Below, one piece after another: positions 45,566 through 54,777 of a DNA stretch of 64,000 bases; the first letter of the stretch is position 1; every line of letters begins with the position of its first letter. The notes below the pieces were generated by a model. The model did not search any database. It was not told the origin of the DNA and was given only the letters and a program-made list of their open reading frames with translations. The position numbers were made by a program, and so were the translations under genes. The DNA is from GAS188 sp963794475 (GTDB taxonomy: Bacteria > Pseudomonadota > Alphaproteobacteria > Rhizobiales > Beijerinckiaceae), in assembly GCA_963794475.1 (NCBI GenBank), contig CAWCDW010000008.1, positions 453,228-517,227 on the forward strand. The letters are read 5' to 3'.

Positions 45566-48001
45566 TCAGCGTATCAGGATCGCCCTGAAGTCGTTGACAT
45601 TGGTGAGTGTGGGTCCGCTGACGACCAGCCGGTCGAGCGCCCCGAAGAAGCCGTAGGCGTCGTGCCGGGCGAGATGGGCAGCCGCGTCGATGCCCTTTTG
45701 TTTCGCTAGCGCGAGCACGCCGGCATCGATCCAGGCGCCGGCGTTGTCCTCCGTGCCGTCGATGCCATCCGTGTCGCAGGCGAGGGCCGAGACGCCTTCG
45801 AGCCCGCCGAGGCGAAGCGCGAGCGCGAGCAGGAATTCGGCGTTCCGGCCGCCGCGCGGCCGGGATGCCGATTTTTGCGGCCTTGGCTCCGGCGCGCCCG
45901 AAGCGGGCTTCACCGTCACGGTCGTCTCGCCGCCCGAAAGCAGCACGCAAGGCCTGCGCGCTGGCTCGCCATGGCGCGCGGCGCTTTCCGCCAAACCCGC
46001 CATCACGGTCGCGACCGCGCGCGCCTCCCCCTCGATCGCATCCCCGAGGATGAGAGGCGTGACACCATGGCGGCGTGCCTCGGCGGCGGCGGCGTCGAGC
46101 GCCATCTTGGGGGTCGCGAGCATGACGATCTCATGGCCGGGAAAAGTTTCGTTCGGCGCCGCATTCGCCAGAATGGCACGCTCGAGCTTCTCAGAAACGG
46201 CGATGCCATAGCGCTTAAGGATCGCGAGCGCCGCTTCGGGCTGTGCCCCGCCGGGAACGGTCGGCCCCGAACCGATGACCGACGGCTCGTCCCCCGGCAC
46301 GTCCGAGATGAGGTAGGTCACCAGTCGCGCGCGCCGCGCCGCCGCCGCGAGGCGTCCGCCCTTGATGGCGGAAAGCGCCTTCCTAACCGTGTTCATTTCG
46401 CCGATCGGCGCGCCCGATTGGAGAAGCGCGAGATTGAGCGCCCGCTTCTCCTCGAGCGTGATGCCGGGGGCGGGCAGGGTGAGGAGCGCCGAGGCACCTC
46501 CCGAGATCAGGCAGATGACGAGATCGTCAGGCCCGGCCGACCGGGCAAGCGCGAGGATGCGCGCCGCGGCGCGCTCGCCTGCCGCGTCCGGCACGGGATG
46601 CGACGCTTCCACCACCTCGACATGGCGGGTCGGCGCGCGATGGCCGTAGCGGGTCACCACGACCCCCGCGCAAGGATGGGGCCAGGCATTCTCGAAGGCG
46701 CGCGCCATGCTCGCGGCGGCCTTGCCGGCCCCGATCACGATGGTGCGGCCCTTCGGCGGTGCGGGCAGGCGCCCCTCGAATTGGCCGTCCGGACGCGCCG
46801 CGGCGAGTGCCGCCTCGAACAGGTCGAGGAGAAGGGCCCTGTCGCCCGAGTTGCGCTCGCGCGGCGCCTTGGTCTCAGCGCTTATCGTCGAGGACGTTTC
46901 AGGCTCGGCTCGCGCGAGCGCGGGGGCCATCCGCATGCCTTCCTTGCCGGCACGAAAATTGGGCACGACCGGAACGGGAAGCGCCGGGAGGGTCGCGCCC
47001 GCCTCATTCGCCAGCCGGTGGTCGAAAATCCGTCGACCTGCGAAGTGCGGGTCGTGAACGGCGTCACGCAAATCCTGGAGCAGGGTGCAGCAGCAATCTC
47101 GCGCCTCGAAGACCTTGCGCCAATGGCGCGACGGATGTGCCGCGATGAGCTCACGCACGCGGCGCAAGGTGCCTCCGGGATCGCGACCATCCTCGCGCCA
47201 CTTTGCCTCGAGGCCGATGGCCTCGCAAAAGCCTTCCCAGAATTTCCGCTCGAGCGCGCCGACGGCGAGCATCCGGCCGTCCGCCGTCGCGTAGAGATTG
47301 TAGCGGGGGCTTTTGCCCATGAGGATGCCCTCGCCGTTGCCGAGCCAGCGGCCGGCGGCGAAGCCCTCAGCGAGAGCGAGCGGCATGAAGGCGAAGAGGT
47401 TCTCCGTCATGGCGATATCGAGATGGCAACCGGCGCCGCTCGCCTCGCGCGCGCGAAGCGCCAAAAGGATGTTCATCACCGCCGGATAAGTGCCGCCGCC
47501 GATGTCTGCGACCAGGGCGGGAGGCACAACCGGCGCATCCGTCGCACCGAAGGAGAGCGAGAGCAAGCCGGCATCGCCGAGATAGTTGATGTCGTGGCCC
47601 GCGCGATCGCGCTTCGGCCCGTCTTGGCCGTAACCCGTGATCGAGCAATAGACGAGGCGGGAATTGAGGGCGCGAAGCCTTTCGTAGCCGAGGCCTAAAC
47701 GTTCCATGACGCCGGGCCGGAACTGCTCGACGAGCACATCGGCGCGGCACGCAAGCTCGAGCACGCGGGCCTGATCGGCCGGTTTCGTGAGATCGGCGAC
47801 GAGGCTGTTCTTACCACGGTTGAGGAGGGCGAAAAGCGCGCTTTCGCGCCCGAAGCGCGGCGCGTAGCTGCGCATCTCCTCCCCGCCTGGCTTCTCGACC
47901 TTGATCACCTCGGCCCCGGCCTCGGCGAGGATCAGCGTCGCCAGCGGACCGGGGAGAAGGGTCGAGAAATCGAGGACGGTGATCCCGGCAAGCGGCTGCA
48001 T
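45566..48001 (-). CDS. Fusion: alpha-methylacyl-CoA racemase-like CaiB domain + glycerate 2-kinase
   Basis: One uninterrupted frame of 811 codons with two full-length domains. Residues 1-~365 are a CaiB/BaiF-fold protein with the three catalytic residues of alpha-methylacyl-CoA racemase: H136, D166 and E251. Their 30- and 85-residue spacing equals that of H126, D156 and E241 in the mycobacterial enzyme. Residues ~385-811 are a TtuD/GckA-type glycerate 2-kinase, with VIGAGKAA, the CLISGGASALLTLPAPG block and SGGETTVTV. I know these as separate proteins. A linker of ~20 residues joins them. An ATG at M356 preceded by GGAAGG could allow separate kinase translation, and a hidden indel cannot be excluded. 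The ATG at 48001 is chosen; the frame opens at 48052. Confidence 0.85.
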   Translation of the reverse strand: MQPLAGITVLDFSTLLPGPLATLILAEAGAEVIKVEKPGGEEMRSYAPRFGRESALFALLNRGKNSLVADLTKPADQARVLELACRADVLVEQFRPGVMERLGLGYERLRALNSRLVYCSITGYGQDGPKRDRAGHDINYLGDAGLLSLSFGATDAPVVPPALVADIGGGTYPAVMNILLALRAREASGAGCHLDIAMTENLFAFMPLALAEGFAAGRWLGNGEGILMGKSPRYNLYATADGRMLAVGALERKFWEGFCEAIGLEAKWREDGRDPGGTLRRVRELIAAHPSRHWRKVFEARDCCCTLLQDLRDAVHDPHFAGRRIFDHRLANEAGATLPALPVPVVPNFRAGKEGMRMAPALARAEPETSSTISAETKAPRERNSGDRALLLDLFEAALAAARPDGQFEGRLPAPPKGRTIVIGAGKAAASMARAFENAWPHPCAGVVVTRYGHRAPTRHVEVVEASHPVPDAAGERAAARILALARSAGPDDLVICLISGGASALLTLPAPGITLEEKRALNLALLQSGAPIGEMNTVRKALSAIKGGRLAAAARRARLVTYLISDVPGDEPSVIGSGPTVPGGAQPEAALAILKRYGIAVSEKLERAILANAAPNETFPGHEIVMLATPKMALDAAAAEARRHGVTPLILGDAIEGEARAVATVMAGLAESAARHGEPARRPCVLLSGGETTVTVKPASGAPEPRPQKSASRPRGGRNAEFLLALALRLGGLEGVSALACDTDGIDGTEDNAGAWIDAGVLALAKQKGIDAAAHLARHDAYGFFGALDRLVVSGPTLTNVNDFRAILIR

Positions 48002-48103
48002 CACTTCACTCTCTCCCGAAAGGCCGCCGGCGGGTCGCTTGCAGCGTGTCACCGGAAACGCACGCGCCGCTCATGCAGCAGCGGAGCGCGCCGCACAAGT
48101 CGC

Positions 48104-48240
48104 GCAAGGAATTTGGGGACGCCTTAGCAAGGAATTTGGGGACGCCTTATATTTGCACCGTTTATTGGCTCGACCTATATAAGGCTTGAGATGGAATTGG
48201 TGTATATGTAAGGCGTCACCGAATTCCCGAATTCCAATTC
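48104..48240. repeat. Tandem 23-bp repeat with downstream inverted copy (REP/MITE-like element)
   Basis: A 23-base unit is repeated twice without a gap at 48104-48126 and 48127-48149. The last 19 bases of it recur as an inverted copy at 48209-48227 with 2 mismatches. The core is GGAATTTGGGGACGCCTTA against GGAATTCGGTGACGCCTTA. The ~60 bases between are AT-rich. This can fold into a long hairpin. It resembles the palindromic units tied to REP-associated tyrosine transposases, but no transposase gene is present. Confidence 0.8.
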
Positions 48241-48268
48241 GCGAGCGCTCGCTGTGGCACCCGCCCCG

Positions 48269-50002
48269 CTAAAGCGGCGGAATGCGCGCCGCGAGCACGG
48301 CGGAGCGGCCGTCATCGAGCGCCGCGAGGCAGCGGTCGATCGCGCCTGGCACATCCTGCGGCGCGCGCACGCATTCGCCATAAGAGCCGAAGGCGCGGCC
48401 CACGTCCTCGAAGCGCCGCTCCTCGCCTTGACGACCGCTTTCGAGCCTTGACAGGAACATGTCGCTCGCGGCCGCCGCGCCCTTCGGAAAGACCCGCATC
48501 ACCGAGGATTTCACCGCCTGCCAGCCGCGATTGTCGAGCACGACGGTGAAGATCGGCAGCTGATAGTGCTGGGCTGTCGCATAGACCGAGTTGGGCGTCG
48601 AGAAATGGAACGAGCCGTCGCCCACGATCTGCACGACGCGGCGCTCCGGGCGCGCGAGCTTGATGCCGAGCGCCATGCCGCCGCTATAGCCGAGGCCGGC
48701 CCCACCGAGGCCCACATAAGTCTCCGGCTTCGTGCGCAGGATTTGCTCCTGCACGGCGAGCGTGTTGCGGATCGCCTCGTTGAGCACGATGTCGTCCTGC
48801 GAAAGCTTCGCGCTCAAGCACGCACAAAGGTAGTCGGGCGAGATGGCGTCGGCCTCGCCGGATTTGGCCGCCGCTGCTTGCGCCTTTCGCTGGCGCGCCT
48901 CGTTTGATTTTGCAAACCCCGCGACGCGCTTGGCGACGCGGCTCCGATACGCGTCGTCGGCGCGCGCGCGGACCGCCTCGAGCACCTGGCGGAGCACGAT
49001 CGCGCAATCGCCCTCGATGCGCATGTCCGTGGCGAACCCCCACATCGGAAAATCGGTCTTGAGCGGATCGATGTCGATTTGAATCCAGTGCATCGCGCCG
49101 GCAAGCGGCGCATATTTAGGCAGAAAAGGCACGTCGACGTCGAGCAGAAGGCCGAGGTCCGCTCCCACCATCGCCGCGACCGGATCGAAACCCGTAAAGC
49201 AAGGGGAATCATGGGGGATGCAAAGATCGAGCGCGTTGTATTCGACGACCCGAATGCCGCATTCGCGGGCCAAAGCCTCGAGCAGCGCCACGGCCTCGCG
49301 CTTGCGCCCGAGATAGGCAGTGATCGCGATCGGGTTTTCCGCCGCCATCAGCGCTTCGGCGACGGCTTCGGCACGCGCGGGCTCGACGCCGCCCCGGCGC
49401 ACCGGCCCGTATTTCGCTTCGGGAAAGCCGTCGGGATGCGGATCGTCGATCATCTCCGCCAAGGTTTCTCGCGGCAGCATCATGAAGACGGGGCCTTGCG
49501 GATCGCTTTGCATGAAGGAATGGCCGCGCCGCAGCGCCTCCTTGGCGACGATGCCGGAGGGCAGCGAATATTCCCATTTCACGAAGGGGCGCACGATGCT
49601 CGCCATGTCAAAGGGGTCCTGCACGAAATGCACATAGGCATCGCGTGACCCCGGCAGCTCGCCGCGCATGGTGTAAGGAGCGCGGCCGGCGAGCAGCATG
49701 ACGGGGAGGCGGTAGCGCAAGAGGTTGCCGAGCGCCATCGCGGAATTCGCGGTGCCGGCATCGACATGCACGAGCACGGCCTGGCCGCGTCCGGTGGCGA
49801 GCGCATAGCCGCCCGCCATATGCACCGCGACGGTCTCGTGCGGGCACAAGATGACGCGCGGATGGGGGCGGCCCTCCTGCTCCCAGCGCGCCAGCTCCTC
49901 GATAATCGAGACGTGATCCGTGCCGAGGTTGCCGAAGATGTAGTCGATGCCGAGGTCGCAGAGGCCCTCGAGGAAATAATGCGCGGCCGATTGCTTGCTC
50001 AT
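48269..50002 (-). CDS. Thiamine diphosphate-dependent enzyme, acetolactate synthase-like
   Basis: A 577-residue ThDP enzyme with the three-domain layout of the acetolactate synthase/oxalyl-CoA decarboxylase/benzoylformate decarboxylase superfamily. The cofactor-activating Glu is in CPHETVAVHMAGGYA (about residue 54). The ThDP/Mg motif is GDGS, with the downstream Asn in VVLDNRGW. The presence of the Glu argues against glyoxylate carboligase, which has Val there. Its start overlaps the stop of the MFS gene by four bases (ATGA), so transport and catalysis are coupled. The substrate is probably a 2-oxoacid; I cannot say which. The open frame to 51364 is a shadow of the MFS gene. Confidence 0.9.
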   Translation of the reverse strand: MSKQSAAHYFLEGLCDLGIDYIFGNLGTDHVSIIEELARWEQEGRPHPRVILCPHETVAVHMAGGYALATGRGQAVLVHVDAGTANSAMALGNLLRYRLPVMLLAGRAPYTMRGELPGSRDAYVHFVQDPFDMASIVRPFVKWEYSLPSGIVAKEALRRGHSFMQSDPQGPVFMMLPRETLAEMIDDPHPDGFPEAKYGPVRRGGVEPARAEAVAEALMAAENPIAITAYLGRKREAVALLEALARECGIRVVEYNALDLCIPHDSPCFTGFDPVAAMVGADLGLLLDVDVPFLPKYAPLAGAMHWIQIDIDPLKTDFPMWGFATDMRIEGDCAIVLRQVLEAVRARADDAYRSRVAKRVAGFAKSNEARQRKAQAAAAKSGEADAISPDYLCACLSAKLSQDDIVLNEAIRNTLAVQEQILRTKPETYVGLGGAGLGYSGGMALGIKLARPERRVVQIVGDGSFHFSTPNSVYATAQHYQLPIFTVVLDNRGWQAVKSSVMRVFPKGAAAASDMFLSRLESGRQGEERRFEDVGRAFGSYGECVRAPQDVPGAIDRCLAALDDGRSAVLAARIPPL

Positions 50003-51291
50003 GAATGCCTCTGGTGGTGCGCCTGCCCTCGGTGGTGAAGCTTCACGACCCGGCCCGAAGCTCGCGCGTCGAACTCTCGCACGACGGCTCCTCTTGCCGC
50101 GAGGATGCGAGGCGCGGTTTCCCGCACCTTGAGGATCGAGGCGGCGACGAAAACCTGCGCGACGGCGCCCATTCCGAGAATGGTGCCGAAACCGATGTGG
50201 TCGGAGAGCATGCCGCCGACAAGCGGCATGAGCGTGGTGCCGACGAGGACGCCGAAGAAATTCGTCATGCCGAGCGCCGCGCCGCGTATATCGTCCGAGA
50301 CCGTCTCGCTCACGCAAGTGGCGAGCACGATGGGCAAGACGCCAAAACCGCAAAAACCGCAGATGCCGGCGAGGACGCGCATCGTCGAGGCATCGTATCC
50401 CCCGAGGATGTAGATCGTGAGCGCAAGCGCGCTCACGCCCGCGCTCACGAATGCCGCCCGGCGCCTGCCGAAATATTCTGACCCGAGCGGAACGAGGATC
50501 TGGCCCGCGGCGCCGGAGAAGCCCCAGATCCCCGCGATGGTCCCCGTCTCCGCGAAGCTGAAGGCGCGGATTTTCGTGAGGAAGAGCGGGTTGAAGCCAA
50601 CGAAGATCTGCAGCCAGGTGAGGGCGGCGCATCCCGCGACGGTGAGGGCGACCATGGAAGGATCGCGGAAGAGGCCGAGCGCGCGCCGCCAATCCGCCCG
50701 CTGCGCCTCGCGTTTTTGCGGCTCGCGCATGAACGCGAAGAGAGCGCCCAGAATGACGAGCGTCGCGGCGCCGATGATGGGGAAGACCAGGCGCCAGCCC
50801 CAAAGCGCGGTGAGCCGTGTGATGATGAAGCTGCCGACACCCACCCCGATCAGCGTATAGCCGACGGTGAAGACGCCTTGATTGATGCTCTTGCGGGAAG
50901 GCGCCGATTCCTCGTTGATCGTCGCCTGCCCGACCGCCCAACCGACGCCGTCGCCGATGCCGAGAAGATCGCGCACGACGAACATCGAGAGGAAGTCCCA
51001 GGCGCCGCCCATGGCCGCCGTCATCACGCCGACGAAGCCGACGGCGGGCAGCAAGATCCGGCGCCGGCCATGGCGATCGGAGAGGAAACCTCCAATCCAG
51101 CTCGAGAGCGCCCAGGTCACCGATGTGCCCGAAATCAGGAGCCCCACCTGCCATCCCGCGAGATGAAATTCGGGCACGATTAACGGGAAGATCAAGCCGA
51201 TGCCGAAGCGATTGAGGCCGACACAGCCCCAGAAGAGCGCAAGCAGCACGACGATCGTGGCCTCGTAGCGGGCGGGCTTCCCGGCCGGCAT
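49999..51291 (-). CDS. MFS transporter
   Basis: A 430-residue major facilitator protein with about 12 hydrophobic segments. The loop 2-3 signature reads GGFLSDRHGRRR. The central loop (residues ~195-215) carries charged residues. It resembles metabolite/proton symporters of aromatic or organic acids. The ATG at 51291 follows GGGAGG; a start at 51306 is less likely since that ribosome site would lie inside it. It is coupled by four bases to the ThDP enzyme, so it probably imports that enzyme's substrate precursor or exports its product. Confidence 0.9.
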   Translation of the reverse strand: MPAGKPARYEATIVVLLALFWGCVGLNRFGIGLIFPLIVPEFHLAGWQVGLLISGTSVTWALSSWIGGFLSDRHGRRRILLPAVGFVGVMTAAMGGAWDFLSMFVVRDLLGIGDGVGWAVGQATINEESAPSRKSINQGVFTVGYTLIGVGVGSFIITRLTALWGWRLVFPIIGAATLVILGALFAFMREPQKREAQRADWRRALGLFRDPSMVALTVAGCAALTWLQIFVGFNPLFLTKIRAFSFAETGTIAGIWGFSGAAGQILVPLGSEYFGRRRAAFVSAGVSALALTIYILGGYDASTMRVLAGICGFCGFGVLPIVLATCVSETVSDDIRGAALGMTNFFGVLVGTTLMPLVGGMLSDHIGFGTILGMGAVAQVFVAASILKVRETAPRILAARGAVVREFDARASGRVVKLHHRGQAHHQRHS

Positions 51292-51554
51292 CGCGCATCC
51301 TCCCATTCGGCGAACCCTTGGCCTCGTGCTCGATGAATCGCGTTGAGCCTCGTGGCGGATTCACCTCGCCCTTGGCCGCGACTCTTCCACGAGAAGCGTG
51401 CGACGCGCCGGCGGTTTAGGGCTGTTGCATCACCGGCGGCCGAAATTGACACAAGCCCGACGAAGGGTAAAGTTTCGCAAAGCAAGGAGATTGCTCTACG
51501 GAGCGAATTTCGCCTTTGGCGCTTGCCTTCGCGCGAATTAGATTCGAAAGCCCC

Positions 51555-52859
51555 ATGACGGAGATGAGCGCGAAAACGATCGGTCCCCTCGCGATCGTCG
51601 GCGGGGGCATTTGCGGCCTCAAGCTCGCGCTCGATCTTGCCCAGCGCGGCATCGCCTGCAACGTTTATGAGCGCGCTCCGCAAATTAAGGAGCTCGGCGT
51701 CGGCATCACGGTGCTGCCCCATGGCATGCGCGAATTCGCGGCGCTCGGCCTTGCCGACAAGCTTTTGGCGAGCGGCATCGAGAACCGCGAAAGCTGCTTC
51801 TTCAATCGCTTCGGGCAGCTCATCTACAAGGAGCCGCGCGGCAAATTCGCGGGCCATGCCTTCGCGGAAGTCGGCCTGCACCGCGGACGCCTGCACAAGG
51901 CGCTCTTCGACGCAGCGCGCGAACGGCTGGGGCCCGAGCGCATTCTCACCGATCATGATTGCGTCGGCATCGAGCAGGACGAGAGCCGCGTCACGCTTCA
52001 CTTCCGCGAGACCTCGACCGGACGTTCCCTCGAGCCGGTGCGCGCCTGCGCCACGATCGCTTGCGACGGCGTGAACTCGGGCATCCGCAAGAGCTTCTAC
52101 CCCAACGAAAGCCTTGCCTTCGCCGGGATCAACACCTGGCGCGGCGTGACGCGTCACAAGCCGATTCTCGACGGGCGCACCTATATGCGCATCGGCTCGA
52201 TCCTCACGGGCAAGATCGTCATCTATCCGATCATCGATGATATCGACGGGTCGGGCGATCAGCTCATCAACTGGACGACCGAGATCAAGAGCGACACTTT
52301 CGAGAAGAACGATTGGAACGAGCCCGGCAATCTCGACGACTTCATCGAGCTTTACGAGAGCTTCCGCTTCGATTGGCTCGACGTGCCGGAGATGATCCGC
52401 CGCTCCGACGTGCTTCTCGAATATCCGATGGTCGACAAGGACCCGGTCGCGCGCTGGACCTTCGGCCGCGTGACGTTCGCGGGTGACGCCGCTCATCCGA
52501 TGTATCCGCGCGGCTCGAACGGTTCCGCGCAAGCCGTGATCGATGCGCGCGCGCTCGCCGATTGCCTCGCTCGCGACCCTGATCCGAGGCGCGCCTTCAA
52601 GGCCTATGAGGACGAGCGGCGCGAGGCGACCGCGAAAGTGGTGCGCGCCAATCGCGAGCACCCGCCGGACTTCATCAACATCAGGGTCGAGGAGCTCGTG
52701 GGTGACAAGCCTTTCGTCAATCTCGACGACCACATCACGCAAGCCGAGCTCCGCGCCCTTTCGGAGAGTTACAAGCGGGTCGCGGGGTTTGCGATTGTCG
52801 AGGCGGGCGCTGTTGGGGAAAAGGCCACGGATCGTAATTGCCCTTTCTCGGCGCGGTAG
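51555..52859 (+). CDS. FAD-dependent monooxygenase (PhzS/3-hydroxybenzoate hydroxylase-like)
   Basis: A 434-residue flavoprotein of the class A aromatic hydroxylase fold. The FAD-binding GGGICGLKLALDLAQRG motif is at residues ~16-32, a central ACDGVNSGIRKSF block contains the DG motif, and GDAAHPMYPRGSNG near residue 320 is the second FAD motif. Such enzymes insert an oxygen atom using NAD(P)H; substrates range from aromatic acids to amides and polyketides. The start at 51555 is preferred, with alternatives at 51564 and 51516. It is divergent from the MFS/ThDP pair across 263 bases and is followed by the aminopeptidase. Confidence 0.9.
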   Translation: MTEMSAKTIGPLAIVGGGICGLKLALDLAQRGIACNVYERAPQIKELGVGITVLPHGMREFAALGLADKLLASGIENRESCFFNRFGQLIYKEPRGKFAGHAFAEVGLHRGRLHKALFDAARERLGPERILTDHDCVGIEQDESRVTLHFRETSTGRSLEPVRACATIACDGVNSGIRKSFYPNESLAFAGINTWRGVTRHKPILDGRTYMRIGSILTGKIVIYPIIDDIDGSGDQLINWTTEIKSDTFEKNDWNEPGNLDDFIELYESFRFDWLDVPEMIRRSDVLLEYPMVDKDPVARWTFGRVTFAGDAAHPMYPRGSNGSAQAVIDARALADCLARDPDPRRAFKAYEDERREATAKVVRANREHPPDFINIRVEELVGDKPFVNLDDHITQAELRALSESYKRVAGFAIVEAGAVGEKATDRNCPFSAR

Positions 52860-52978
52860 AACCGGGCCGACTCGTCAGCCCCGGTCCAGCCTCTCTGTCT
52901 CGCTTGGAGCCGTCTCGCTCGGGGATGCTACCTTCGGTATTTCACGCACTTCATTCACTCGTACCAGGTTGACATCGC

Positions 52979-53935
52979 ATGACCGCGCTACGCACCTTTT
53001 ACCCACCCATCGAGCCTTACGAATCAGGCATGCTCGACGTGGGTGACGGCCATTTCATCCATTTCGAACGATGCGGCACGCGCGGTGGAAAGCCGGCGGT
53101 TCTGCTGCACGGCGGTCCGGGCGGAGGCCTCTCGCCGCAGCATCGCCAGCTGTTCGATCCGGATCGCTACGATGTCATGCTGTTCGATCAGCGCGGCTGC
53201 GGACGCTCGACGCCGCATGCGGGGCTCGAAATGAATACGACGTGGCACCTCGTCGCGGATATTGAGAGGCTGCGCGAAGTGGCGGGCGTCCAAAAATGGC
53301 TCGTCTTTGGCGGTTCCTGGGGATCTACCCTGGCACTCGCCTATGCCGAAACCCATCCGGGCCGCGTCAGCGAACTCGTGCTTCGCGGCATCTACACCGT
53401 CACGAGGGCTGAGCTGCGGTGGTATTATCAATTCGGCGTCTCCGAGATGTTCCCGGAGAAATGGGAACGTTTTCAGGCGCCGATCCCCGAAGCCGAGCGC
53501 GGCGACATGATAGCTGCTTATCGCAAGCGCCTAACGAGCGATGATCTCGCCACTCAGATCGACGCAGCGAGGGCCTGGAGTGTTTGGGAAGGCGAGACGA
53601 TCACGCTTCTTCCCGACCCTCAACTCGCGGCGAGCCACGATGACGGTCACTTCGCACTCGCCTTCGCCCGGCTTGAGAACCACTATTTCGTCCACCATTG
53701 CTGGCTGGAAGAGGGACAGCTCCTCCGCGATGCCCACCGACTTCGAGGCATCCCAGGAACAATCATACAGGGACGCTACGATATGCCTTGCCCTGCGCGC
53801 TACGCTTACGCTCTTCACAGAGCGTGGCCGGAAGCTGGATTCCATTTGATCGAAGGAGCTGGTCACGCCTATTCGGAGCCGGGCATCCTGGATCGATTGA
53901 TTTGGGCGACCGATTACTACGCCGGCAAGAATTGA
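52979..53935 (+). CDS. pip: Prolyl aminopeptidase (proline iminopeptidase)
   Basis: A 318-residue alpha/beta hydrolase, peptidase family S33, releasing N-terminal proline from peptides. The nucleophile Ser is in GGSWGS, the Asp in QGRYDMPCP and the His in GAGHAYSEP. The LHGGPGGG oxyanion block and DQRGCGRS are diagnostic of this group. Cytoplasmic, with no signal peptide. It sits among the putative catabolic genes and near a peptide importer, so peptide use is possible. The short intergenic gap (119 bases) may hold its own promoter. Confidence 0.94.
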   Translation: MTALRTFYPPIEPYESGMLDVGDGHFIHFERCGTRGGKPAVLLHGGPGGGLSPQHRQLFDPDRYDVMLFDQRGCGRSTPHAGLEMNTTWHLVADIERLREVAGVQKWLVFGGSWGSTLALAYAETHPGRVSELVLRGIYTVTRAELRWYYQFGVSEMFPEKWERFQAPIPEAERGDMIAAYRKRLTSDDLATQIDAARAWSVWEGETITLLPDPQLAASHDDGHFALAFARLENHYFVHHCWLEEGQLLRDAHRLRGIPGTIIQGRYDMPCPARYAYALHRAWPEAGFHLIEGAGHAYSEPGILDRLIWATDYYAGKN

Positions 53936-53980
53936 CACCGTCACGAGCCCCCGCGTCAGCGAAGGTTCCAGCCCTGCCTC

Positions 53981-54754
53981 TCACGACGCGTAATCCGGCT
54001 CTTCCTTGTCGAGGATGCGCCGCCAGGCGTCGAGGTGCAGGCGCGCGTCGTAGCGCTCGCCCCAGGGACCGGTGTGGCGGCGGCGCAAGCGCTCGGGCAG
54101 CGCGCGCAGCTTCTGGCCCGTGGACATAGCGGTCACCTGATACATGGCGGTGCGCTCGGCGATGAAGAGCTCGTCGAAGGCATCATGCACGGTCGGCCCA
54201 ACCACGGTGACGCCGTGGCTCGCCATGATCATGATCGTTCTTTCACCCATGAGATCGGCGATGCGATCGCCCTCGGCATTGTCGTCGACAGGCTCATCGC
54301 CCTTCTTGTCGATCACCACACGGTCGTTGAGCGCGAGGTTGTTGTGATGTGCCAAGGCGAATTCCGGGTTCTCGAGCATAGAAATCGCGGTGAGATATCG
54401 CGGATGCACGTGGAGCACGCAGGCCGCGGCGGGTTTGCGCACATGGATGCGGGCGTGAATGTAAAAGGCGACCTTGCGAAGCTCGCCGTTGCCGCGGACC
54501 ACCCGCCCGTCGAGATCGCAAACGATGAGGCTCGACGCGGTAAGCTCCTCGAAGCGCAAGCCGCGCGGATTGATGATGAAGAGCGGCCGATCGTCGGGCC
54601 GCGCTTGCGGCAGCATCAAGGAGTTGTGGTTGCCGATCTGCTCGTTCCAGCCGTGGCGCGCGCTGATGCGGAACACGGCGGCCATGTCACAGCGAAGCCG
54701 CCACTCCTCGGTTTCGGCTTCCGTCGAGGACAGGGATTTGACGATGGCGGGCAT
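53981..54754 (-). CDS. Class II aldolase/adducin family protein
   Basis: A 257-residue protein of the class II aldolase/adducin fold, which uses zinc to stabilise an enediolate in aldol cleavage or decarboxylation. The zinc-binding HVHPRYLTA block (two His, about residues 112-114) and a further His in ASHGVTVVG are visible. The substrate is unknown; relatives act on sugar phosphates or hydroxy-keto acids, and some have hydrolase-like roles. The ATG at 54754 follows GCGAGG; the frame upstream to 54925 overlaps the large amidase-like gene and is discarded. It is 23 bases downstream of that gene and probably co-transcribed. Confidence 0.87.
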   Translation of the reverse strand: MPAIVKSLSSTEAETEEWRLRCDMAAVFRISARHGWNEQIGNHNSLMLPQARPDDRPLFIINPRGLRFEELTASSLIVCDLDGRVVRGNGELRKVAFYIHARIHVRKPAAACVLHVHPRYLTAISMLENPEFALAHHNNLALNDRVVIDKKGDEPVDDNAEGDRIADLMGERTIMIMASHGVTVVGPTVHDAFDELFIAERTAMYQVTAMSTGQKLRALPERLRRRHTGPWGERYDARLHLDAWRRILDKEEPDYAS

Positions 54755-54777
54755 CACGACCTCGCTGATGCGGTTTG

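Noticed and set aside
45875..47698. 607-codon open frame on the plus strand
   Set aside because: It is antisense to the racemase-kinase fusion, Arg/Ala/Gly-rich with no family features; high GC makes such shadows common.
48104..48149. CRISPR array
   Set aside because: The 23-base units are adjacent without spacers, there are only two, and no cas gene is present.
48269..50002. Glyoxylate carboligase, suggested by the nearby glycerate kinase domain
   Set aside because: The ThDP-activating Glu is present (CPHETVAV); glyoxylate carboligase has Val there.
48269..51364. A single 1031-residue fused transporter-ThDP enzyme
   Set aside because: The upstream half of that frame is a shadow of the MFS gene in another frame; the ThDP enzyme has its own ATG at 50002 overlapping the MFS stop.
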